Made by a program: the position numbers and the translations under genes
Assembly: GCA_963780895.1 (NCBI GenBank)
Contig: CAWAEG010000008.1
Location: 372,001 to 436,000, forward strand
Length of the DNA stretch: 64,000 nt
From: DASQFI01 sp963780895
Lineage (GTDB): Bacteria; Acidobacteriota; Vicinamibacteria; Vicinamibacterales; SCN-69-37
Direction: 5' to 3'
The notes under the pieces: generated by a model
Told to the model about the DNA's origin: nothing
The model's database searches: none
The model's input: the letters and a program-made list of their open reading frames with translations, nothing else
Shown: one piece after another, positions 57,715 through 64,000 of the stretch
Numbering within the stretch: the first letter of the stretch is position 1
How the letters are laid out: every line of letters starts with the position of its first letter

Positions 57715-60700
57715 CTACTTTGCGGCGGCGATGGGCGCGAGGTCCGCGCGCTTCAGGACGGCGTCGGTCTTGGCTTCACCCTTGATCCTGTCCAGCAGGC
57801 CTCGCGCCGACTGAAGATGTTGGCGCGCGACAGCGGAGTCGGCGCCCGCCCCGGTCAGGGCCTGCGCCAGCCAGTAGTGGCTTTGGGCCTGCTGAACCAG
57901 CAACCCGATGCGTTCGCTTGAAGCGAGCGCGGCCTCGAGCTCGGATTGCGCCTGCCCATACTGCTTCGACGCCACCAGCCACTCGCCGCGCACAATCGAC
58001 GCGGACACGGCCTCCGGTTTGAACCCCCACCTGTCGGCTTCGATCGCGAGCGTTGCCAGATCATCCCCCGCGCGCGGACGACCCTCTTTCGCGTCCGTCA
58101 TCGCCAGGTGCAGTCTCGACAGGACCATCCGGGACGTATCATTCGCCTTCGTCGCCGCCTGCAATGCCTGGGTGTAACGATCCCGTGCCTGCTTGAGATC
58201 GCCCTGACGGAGGAACAGATCGCCGTGATAGTTCAGGACGTCCGAGAGCAACGGCGGGATGTTCAACTTCCGGGCGAGGGCTGCGGCCGACTCGAACGCT
58301 TTGGTCGCCTCGGTGACCTGACCGAGGTGTCCGAGCGCGCTCCCGTATTCAGCAGAAAGGATGACGGTCCAGTCGCTCTGCTCGGGGGTGCGCTGCATCG
58401 CGTCGTACGCGTCTTGGGCGGTCGCCCGCGCCGCTTCGAACCGCCCTTGCTGTCCGAAGAGCTTGGCCAGGCTGGATTGGACCTGTCCCAGGCCGCGTAC
58501 GTCCTTCGCATCCCGTTGCAGTTTGAGCGCCTGCAGGAACCTCTGCTCGGCCTCGGCATATTGTCCCAGGCGTACCTGCGTCTCACCGACGTTGTACAAC
58601 GCGTTCGCCGTGTTGATCGGCTTGTTGATTTTCTCGCCGACGCGGAGGCCCTGCTCGTAATAGGTCAACGCCGCCTGGTGGTCAGCGCGAATCGTATGGA
58701 TCGCGCCGATGTTCGATAGCAGCATGCCCTCGTAGTTCACATTCCGCTGATCCCGCTGAATGCGAAGCGAGTCGGTGAACGCGGTGAGTGCCCGATCGAG
58801 CTGTCCGGTATTCGCGTACGCGTTGCCGACCTCGATCAGCGTGTCGCCGATCCCCTGCTGATCCTTGATCGTCTGGAACAGCGCCATCGATTCCTGGAAC
58901 TGCTTGAGGGCCAGATCGAACTGGCCGAGGTTCGCCTGGACCTTGCCGATCTCCCGGATGTTCTCGGCCTCCAGGCGCTTGCGCCCGATTTGACGCGAAA
59001 TCTTCAACCCCTGGTTCAACTCGTTCAGCGCCTGTTCGGGTTTGTTCAGCATCCGGTACACGCCGCCGATCCACTCCCGCGCCGTGGCCTGGCTTTCCAG
59101 GTTGTCGCGCTCGATGGCGATGTTCAGCGCCTTGGTGAGCGGCTCGAGGGCCGGCTGCGGCTGGCCCCGCTTCACCTGGGCGCGCCCAGTGCCCATGAGC
59201 GCCTCGAGGTTGTTGGGATCCCGCTCGGCGAGCTTCGTGTACTCGGCGTACGCTCTGTCGAAGTCCGCGTTCTCTTCGAGGGCGGAGGCGAGATCCGTGA
59301 GGACCTCGTCGCTCCCGGGCAGCAGCGTGGCCAGCTTGTCGTAGAAACCGACCGCTTCGGCCCGGTTCTTCATGATGCGCGCGTTGCTCGCGAGGACCAT
59401 GAATTTCTCGGCATCGGGCAAGGCCCCGCTGAGACTGACCGACGTCCGCGCGTGCCGCTCGGCTTCTGGGGCATAACCCAACGCGGCGTAGGTCTGCGCC
59501 AGCCGGGCAAACGCCAGCGCGAACTCCTTGTCCTCCTCGGTGGACGTCTGGAAGGCCTTCATGGCGGCGAGCAGCTTGCCTTCACGAACCAACGCGATGC
59601 CCTCGTTGTACTTCTGCAGGGCCGAAAGCGATTTCGACGACGGGCGGTAGGAGGCGGCAGTTGCCGCCTTCAAATCATCCGGGGCAAGGGCCAGCTTCCC
59701 GCGGACCGCCTCTGCCAGACGACTGATGCTGGCAAGCAGCACCGTCTGGTTCTCGGCCGACTCGGGCACGGATTCTGTCGTGCCCATCGGCAGGTCCTGC
59801 ATGTTCGCGGTGATCTGGATCCTCGGACCGAACGTCGCGTACTGACCCGAGATGACGATGTCGGCCTTCGTGAGACTCGCGATCTGCTTCGTCCTGTCGG
59901 GATCCAGCCTGGTGTCTTGCGAAATCTGCAGGTCGCTCAGGATCTGGCCGATGGTTGAAGACGACACGGCACGCAGCGCGCGCGACGAGCCGATCTGCGT
60001 CCTGAGCTCCTCGGCAATCGTCTGCCCGAGATAATCCATTGACCGGTCACCGGAAGCGTTCTGAAACGGCAGGATCACGATCGAAACCGACCGTGTCGCG
60101 ACGGCAGAGCCCCTGCCCGTAAACAAGCGGTCCCGATACAGAAACGCGCCAGTCCCGATCGCCAGCCCCGCAACGCCAGCAGCCACGAGGAGCCACAGAC
60201 GCCTGGACGGCCGCTGAGCCATCGCACCGGCGGGAACCGGAACCGTCTGCCCCGGCATCGTCTGCCCTGGGAACATCTGTCCCGGGTACGTGTGCGTCGG
60301 GACCGGCTGCGTCCATGCGTGTGTCGCTGCCACCGTCGTGCCGTCGGTTGGATGTCCGTGCTCGTCGAGGCTCTCGAGGTCCTTGAGCAGTTCCTTCGTC
60401 TTCGGGTACCGATGATCGGCTTCGAGGGCGGTGCAGCGCGAAACGATATCGGAGACCGTTTGCGGGAGGTTGGGATCAACCGATCGGATCGGCGGCGCCG
60501 CCGTTGTCATCCGGTGCATGAGCGCCGCCAGTGAGCTCTCGCCGCCATGGCTCGACTTGCGGCGCCCGATGAGCATGTCCGAGAGAATCAAGCCGAAGGC
60601 ATAAATGTCCGCGCGGTGATCGACCGTCTGACCCCGCGCCTGCTCCGGCGCCATGTAGTCGAGCGTGCCGACGACGGTGCCGACGACCGTCCCACCGGCA

Positions 60701-61614
60701 GTCCCTTCGGTGGACCGCGCAATGCCGAAGTCCGTAATCAGCGCGTGATCGTTGTCATCGAGCAGGATGTTGGCGGGCTTGAGATCCCGATGGACAACGC
60801 CGGCGTCGTGCGCCGCGACCAGACCGCTCGCAATCTGCTTGGCGATGGAGAGCGCCCGCGAGAGCGGCAGCTTGTGCTCGGTCTTCAGGATGCTGCCCAG
60901 GTCCGATCCATGGACGTAGGGCATCGTGATGTACTTGACGCCCTCGACTTCGCCCATATCGTGAATGCGGACGACGTTCTTGTGCGTGACGTTGCGGGCG
61001 AGCAGGAGCTCGCGCTTGAAGCGACGCTCGAGCTCGCGCGCCGCTTCCGGATCCTGCATCGCCTCGGGCTTGATGACCTTGATCGCGACGACGACGCCGA
61101 GCTCCTGATCCCACGCCTGGTACACGGCGCCCATCCCGCCCGCGCCGAGCAGCCGCACCAGGTGGTAGCGCGGTCCGAACGGCTGACCGCCCATCTGTCC
61201 CTGGAACGCCGTGCCACCGACGGTCTTCACGGGACCGCCGGGTGCGGGCGTACCGGGACGCGGCGTGGTTGGCATCGGAAGTGGTGACCGTCCTCCGTGA
61301 TGCGTCCCCATTCCCGGCGAGGCCGCGACGGTCATGTCCGAATCGGTCGGTACCAGTCGTGTCACGTCGGCTAGCGGCGTCCCGGATCCGGCCGGTGGCC
61401 AGACGCCGGTCGCAACTCCAGGGTCGGATCCCCCGCTGAGCCCCGGAGGCGTGCCCAGGACAGTCGCGTCATCGGCTTCCGGGTCGGGAGGCTTCGCGCG
61501 AGGCAGGTCGGTCTTGACGACGCTATCCGCGGTCGCCTGAGGCAGAAGGCGATCGCAGATCGTACAGCGACCATCGGGCGCGGGCGTCTCACCGCCGCAA
61601 TAGGGGCAGGTCAT
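57715..61614 (-). CDS. Ser/Thr kinase with zinc ribbon, membrane segment, TolB-like domain and TPRs
   Basis: 1299 aa, frame intact. An N-terminal zinc ribbon CPYC (3-6) ... CTIC (17-20) is followed by a Pro/Gly-rich linker. Kinase domain about 150-410: GAGGMGAVY (157-165), VAIK lysine 179, HRDLKPAN (275-282), DFG (295-297), APE (322-324). A repeat-rich linker (PGQMFPGQTMPGQTVP) leads to a membrane helix (472-493). Then ILPFQNASGDRSMDYLGQTI (about 514-533) opens a TolB/CsgG-like domain; from about 660 to the end there are around fifteen TPR-like repeats. It probably senses or scaffolds at the membrane. Its promoter is covered by a perfect palindrome. Confidence 0.93.
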   Translation of the reverse strand: MTCPYCGGETPAPDGRCTICDRLLPQATADSVVKTDLPRAKPPDPEADDATVLGTPPGLSGGSDPGVATGVWPPAGSGTPLADVTRLVPTDSDMTVAASPGMGTHHGGRSPLPMPTTPRPGTPAPGGPVKTVGGTAFQGQMGGQPFGPRYHLVRLLGAGGMGAVYQAWDQELGVVVAIKVIKPEAMQDPEAARELERRFKRELLLARNVTHKNVVRIHDMGEVEGVKYITMPYVHGSDLGSILKTEHKLPLSRALSIAKQIASGLVAAHDAGVVHRDLKPANILLDDNDHALITDFGIARSTEGTAGGTVVGTVVGTLDYMAPEQARGQTVDHRADIYAFGLILSDMLIGRRKSSHGGESSLAALMHRMTTAAPPIRSVDPNLPQTVSDIVSRCTALEADHRYPKTKELLKDLESLDEHGHPTDGTTVAATHAWTQPVPTHTYPGQMFPGQTMPGQTVPVPAGAMAQRPSRRLWLLVAAGVAGLAIGTGAFLYRDRLFTGRGSAVATRSVSIVILPFQNASGDRSMDYLGQTIAEELRTQIGSSRALRAVSSSTIGQILSDLQISQDTRLDPDRTKQIASLTKADIVISGQYATFGPRIQITANMQDLPMGTTESVPESAENQTVLLASISRLAEAVRGKLALAPDDLKAATAASYRPSSKSLSALQKYNEGIALVREGKLLAAMKAFQTSTEEDKEFALAFARLAQTYAALGYAPEAERHARTSVSLSGALPDAEKFMVLASNARIMKNRAEAVGFYDKLATLLPGSDEVLTDLASALEENADFDRAYAEYTKLAERDPNNLEALMGTGRAQVKRGQPQPALEPLTKALNIAIERDNLESQATAREWIGGVYRMLNKPEQALNELNQGLKISRQIGRKRLEAENIREIGKVQANLGQFDLALKQFQESMALFQTIKDQQGIGDTLIEVGNAYANTGQLDRALTAFTDSLRIQRDQRNVNYEGMLLSNIGAIHTIRADHQAALTYYEQGLRVGEKINKPINTANALYNVGETQVRLGQYAEAEQRFLQALKLQRDAKDVRGLGQVQSSLAKLFGQQGRFEAARATAQDAYDAMQRTPEQSDWTVILSAEYGSALGHLGQVTEATKAFESAAALARKLNIPPLLSDVLNYHGDLFLRQGDLKQARDRYTQALQAATKANDTSRMVLSRLHLAMTDAKEGRPRAGDDLATLAIEADRWGFKPEAVSASIVRGEWLVASKQYGQAQSELEAALASSERIGLLVQQAQSHYWLAQALTGAGADSAVARQHLQSARGLLDRIKGEAKTDAVLKRADLAPIAAAK

Positions 61615-61646
61615 TTCGCGTCTTGGTGGGCCAAAACGGAGGTCAC

Positions 61647-61675
61647 ATTATTACGTCAACCTGTTGACATGACAA
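61647..61675 (-). promoter_or_regulatory. Predicted promoter of the zinc-ribbon kinase gene
   Basis: On the minus strand TTGTCA (61675-61670) is followed after 17 bases by AATAAT (61652-61647). Transcription would start near 61641, giving a leader of about 27 bases. Confidence 0.5.
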
Positions 61676-61681
61676 CAGGTT
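61658..61681. promoter_or_regulatory. Perfect palindrome over the kinase promoter
   Basis: AACCTGTTG-ACATGA-CAACAGGTT has nine-base perfect arms and a six-base centre. It covers the predicted -35 and part of the spacer, so a dimeric regulator bound here would block transcription. Confidence 0.6.
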
Positions 61682-61852
61682 TCCGGGATGCCGGGGCCTT
61701 CCCGCACGGAAGGGGCTATCGGCCATCCGGCCTCACATCACCATCGCCAGATGACCAGGACGCGTAAGATGGTCGACGACGTGCCGCTCCCGTTCAACCT
61801 CGGCTACGCGTTCTGAGGGCACCGGCGGATCGAGGCGATCGAAGAGGAAGAC

Positions 61853-62356
61853 ATGCGCCTACCCGTAGTTCTGGCGTGCGCCCTGCTCGTGCCGGCCGGC
61901 GCGCGGGCGCAGACCGTAGCGACCGCAGAATCTCCCCCGGCTTCAGCGGAACAGTACGAACAGGAGCATCGTCCCCGTCCGCCGACGCGCCTGTACCTCG
62001 GCATGTGGACGGCACACCTCAAGAACGATGTGATTGCGCTCGACAACAACTGGGCCGTCGGTCTGTCCTGGCGCGGTTTTTTCGGCGCGACGTTTCTCAA
62101 TTCCTACGGCCGGCGCGCCTACACCGGCGGGATCCAACGCACGATCGTATCAACCGACCCTCGCCCAATCGGCGCGTCGCTGGGCTTCCGGCTCGGATTC
62201 GTGACGGGTTACGACGGACGGCTCATGCGGCTGGCGCGCGAGACGCCGGTCCTGCCTTTGGTGCAACCCTTCGCGTCGATCGACGTCCAGCACGTGAGCT
62301 TCGAGGTGTCCTACACGTTCGTCGTCGTCTCGCTCGCGATGTCGTACCGGTTCTGA
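61853..62356 (+). CDS. Small outer-membrane-like beta-barrel protein
   Basis: 167 aa. A GAGGAAG ribosome site precedes the ATG. The signal peptide ends GARAQ. The body has alternating strands (TRLYLGMWTAHL, WAVGLSWRGFFGATF, GASLGFRLGFVTGY, VSFEVSYTFVVVSLAMSYRF) and a terminal YRF, the usual sign for insertion by the BAM complex. It is probably an eight-stranded barrel. No enzyme motif was recognised. Confidence 0.75.
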   Translation: MRLPVVLACALLVPAGARAQTVATAESPPASAEQYEQEHRPRPPTRLYLGMWTAHLKNDVIALDNNWAVGLSWRGFFGATFLNSYGRRAYTGGIQRTIVSTDPRPIGASLGFRLGFVTGYDGRLMRLARETPVLPLVQPFASIDVQHVSFEVSYTFVVVSLAMSYRF

Positions 62357-62471
62357 GAATCGACCGCTCGGGCCGAACACCCTCGAGCCGCTTCACCCCA
62401 CCTGAAGCCGTTTCACCCCGAACCTGCGGCACGCAGTCCGGCGGCTGTGGCACGCTCGGGCCGGAGGAAGC

Positions 62472-62870
62472 ATGCGTCTCCTGATCGCGTCGGCTACGAT
62501 CTTCACGCTTGCGTTCGCCAGCGCCGGGTTCCGCGCGCCGGACCAGCTGCCGCAGAAGTTCACGAATCTCAAGATCCTGCCGACGGACATCGCGCCCCGC
62601 GATCTCGTCTCGATCATGAAACAGTTCTGCTCCGACCTGAACGTCCGGTGCGAGCACTGTCACGTCGGCGAGGGCAACGACCTCAGCAAGTTCGACTTCG
62701 CGTCCGATGCGCGGCCGACGAAAGCCTCCGCGCGCGTCATGCTGAAGATGGTCTCGGCGATCAACGGCGAACATTTGAAAACCCTCCCTAAGCCGGCGAC
62801 GCAGCCGGTGACCTGTTTTACTTGCCACCGTGGAGCCGCGAAGCCGGCGACGCGACCCGGCGGCGGCTGA
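62472..62870 (+). CDS. Periplasmic dihaem cytochrome c, reaction-centre cytochrome subunit-like
   Basis: 132 aa. GGAGGAAGC lies just before the ATG. The signal peptide ends near residue 20. Two CxxCH haem sites are present: CEHCH (with upstream MKQF methionine as possible axial ligand) and CFTCH. The order KFTNLKILPTDIAPRDLVSIMKQF..., FDFASD, ARVMLKMVSAIN matches half of the photosynthetic reaction-centre cytochrome c family (PF02276). In non-phototrophs such small members are thought to carry electrons in the periplasm. Confidence 0.85.
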   Translation: MRLLIASATIFTLAFASAGFRAPDQLPQKFTNLKILPTDIAPRDLVSIMKQFCSDLNVRCEHCHVGEGNDLSKFDFASDARPTKASARVMLKMVSAINGEHLKTLPKPATQPVTCFTCHRGAAKPATRPGGG

Positions 62871-62905
62871 CAGGCCGCGTAGTTCAGCGGCCTGCTGCGC
62901 GGTGA

Positions 62906-62911
62906 TATAAG
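62906..62911 (+). promoter_or_regulatory. -10-like TATAAG at leaderless distance
   Basis: TATAAG ends six bases before the ATG at 62918, so the transcript would begin at the start codon. No ribosome site is seen. Confidence 0.4.
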
Positions 62912-62917
62912 CCCTCC

Positions 62918-63997
62918 ATGCGCGGCCGGCTGCGGACAGCGTTGCTCATCTGGTCCGCCTGGACCGCGCTCGCCGTCTTCTTCGCGCTCACGTCGTCGCT
63001 CACCTACGTCTCCCAGGGCCGGCCGGCGATCTGGGGGCTCTCGCTTGCGTACTCGCTGGGGCAGTGGTGGATCTGGGCGCTCCTGACGCCACTCGTCTTC
63101 TGGCTCGCGGCACGGTACCGGCTCACGCTGGCGCGTCTTGCCACGCGTCTTCCGCTCCACCTCGTGATGGGCCTCGGGGTCGCGTTGATCAAAGTGCGTG
63201 CGGAAGGTTTCGTGCGGCAGTGGCTGTTCGGCGTCAGTCCGTACCTTCTCATCAGCAACCTCGCGTTGCAGATGCTGATCTACTGGGCGCTGGTCGGCGT
63301 CGCACACGCGCTCGACGCCTACGGCCGGAGCCGGCAGCAGGCCGCGGAGGTGCAGGCGCGACTGGGCCGGGCTCAGCTCGAATTGCTGCGAACGCAGCTC
63401 CAGCCGCACTTCTTGTTCAACGCGTTGAACGTCATCGCCGAACTGGTGCACGAGGATCCGGAGCGAGCCGACCGGATGATCGGCCGGCTCAGCAACCTGC
63501 TGCGATCGACGCTCGACGCGGGGGACCGGCCCTTCGTGACCCTCGACGAGGAAGTTGGCCTGGTGCAGTCCTACGTGCAGATTCAGGAAGCGCGATTCGG
63601 CGAACGGCTGTCAGTGGGAATCGACGTGGCTCCGGACTGCCGGACCGCGCTCGTGCCTCATCTGCTGCTGCAGCCCCTTGTCGAAAACGCGATCCAGCAC
63701 GGGGTCGCGCCAAGGGCCGACGGCGGGACCATCAGGATCCGTGCGAGCCGCGACGGCGACGGCCTGAGTATTCGGATCGAAGACGACGGGTCCGGCGTGA
63801 GAGGGGAGTCGAAAGCCGGCATTGGCCTCTCGAACACGCGCGCGCGTCTGGAATCGCTGTACGGTGACGACGCGTCGTTCGATCTGGTTCCACGTGCCGG
63901 CGGGGGAGCGGCGGCCACTATCCGGATCCCGTTCGACGGGTCTCGGGGACAGGTTTTGAGTTCGAAACCTGTCCCCGACCGTCCCCGATCCCGATGA
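62918..63997 (+). CDS. LytS/YehU-type sensor histidine kinase
   Basis: 359 aa. Four hydrophobic segments in the first 130 residues, a short coiled linker (SRQQAAEVQARLGRAQLEL), then the His_kinase family box QPHFLFNALNVIAEL with the phosphoacceptor histidine. The ATPase part has QPLVENAIQHG (N box), DDGSGV (G1) and GIGLSNTRARLESLYG. It normally pairs with a LytTR response regulator, which would lie just past the window: bases after the stop read on from TGAAGA. The last 15 residues come from an inverted repeat that has entered the 3' end. Confidence 0.9.
   Translation: MRGRLRTALLIWSAWTALAVFFALTSSLTYVSQGRPAIWGLSLAYSLGQWWIWALLTPLVFWLAARYRLTLARLATRLPLHLVMGLGVALIKVRAEGFVRQWLFGVSPYLLISNLALQMLIYWALVGVAHALDAYGRSRQQAAEVQARLGRAQLELLRTQLQPHFLFNALNVIAELVHEDPERADRMIGRLSNLLRSTLDAGDRPFVTLDEEVGLVQSYVQIQEARFGERLSVGIDVAPDCRTALVPHLLLQPLVENAIQHGVAPRADGGTIRIRASRDGDGLSIRIEDDGSGVRGESKAGIGLSNTRARLESLYGDDASFDLVPRAGGGAAATIRIPFDGSRGQVLSSKPVPDRPRSR
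63945..63976. repeat. Perfect inverted repeat inside the histidine kinase 3' end
   Basis: GGGGACAGGTTT-TGAGTTCG-AAACCTGTCCCC has 12-base perfect arms. Repeats of this GGGGACAGGTTT form are common in bacterial genomes near REP-associated transposases. Here the sequence encodes the final residues of the kinase. Confidence 0.6.
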
Positions 63998-64000
63998 AGA

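Noticed and set aside
61769..61816. Short peptide MVDDVPLPFNLGYAF upstream of the outer membrane protein
   Set aside because: Only 15 codons, no ribosome site; the barrel-like ending may be chance or a minute relic.
1..64000. Integrated prophage or integrative element
   Set aside because: No integrase, transposase, terminase or phage structural gene was found, despite tRNA-like repeats that could act as attachment sites.

Overview
The window is high-GC DNA from what looks like an acidobacterium, probably of the Vicinamibacteria type. This placement is inferred from gene content: many Hanks-type Ser/Thr kinases fused to a transmembrane segment and PD40/TolB-like propellers, a TIGR02999-type ECF sigma factor paired with such a kinase, Oar-like TonB-dependent receptors, BNR/sortilin-like secreted proteins and a PEP-CTERM-like protein. 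No rRNA gene or complete tRNA gene was seen.

Region 1 (1-19.4 kb) is a kinase array: kinases at 147, 3291, 6554-9546 (with its ECF sigma gene), 12159-14869 and 16130-18823, plus a kinase 3' relic at 18944. Between and beside them sit at least five copies of a roughly 170-210 bp repeat whose right end is the 3' half of a tRNA-Pro-like gene (TTCAAATCC T-loop, CGCCCCGACCA end). Most copies are followed by a GC-rich hairpin, and there are further truncated copies. A HipA-like kinase, a small lipoprotein and a PEP-CTERM-like protein lie among them.

Region 2 (19.4-31.5 kb) holds a lipid/isoprenoid neighbourhood (acyl desaturase, methyltransferase, UbiA-type prenyltransferase, lycopene-cyclase-like membrane protein). 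It also encodes a very large class III cyclase with the domain order of soluble adenylyl cyclase (two cyclase domains, P-loop ATPase, TPR), a TonB-dependent receptor and a cyclic-nucleotide-binding Ser/Thr kinase. The cyclase and the kinase could form a second-messenger pair. The stretch 8.9-30.2 kb is full of single-base frameshifts.

Region 3 (31.9-41.9 kb): a secreted BNR-repeat protein; a tight operon for surface glycan or glycolipid synthesis (GT-C-like membrane protein, NAD-dependent epimerase with an inserted zinc-ribbon-like segment, GT2 transferase, methyltransferase); a MASE1-GAF histidine kinase overlapping a receiver-only regulator; a two-TM potassium channel.

Region 4 (41.9-50.2 kb): gene relics, a VapBC-like toxin-antitoxin pair with a palindromic operator, a serine hydrolase, a sulfatase, an anti-sigma-factor antagonist, a MarR regulator with its probable target, and M55 and M20 peptidases.

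Region 5 (50.4-64 kb): an intact Oar-like TonB receptor followed by two tandem copies of an unrecognised secreted protein. The second copy still carries the receptor's 3' end, so it arose by a duplication of about 2.3 kb. Then come a zinc-ribbon/kinase/TolB-like/TPR protein with a palindromic operator over its promoter, a small outer-membrane-like protein, a reaction-centre-type dihaem cytochrome c and a LytS-type histidine kinase.
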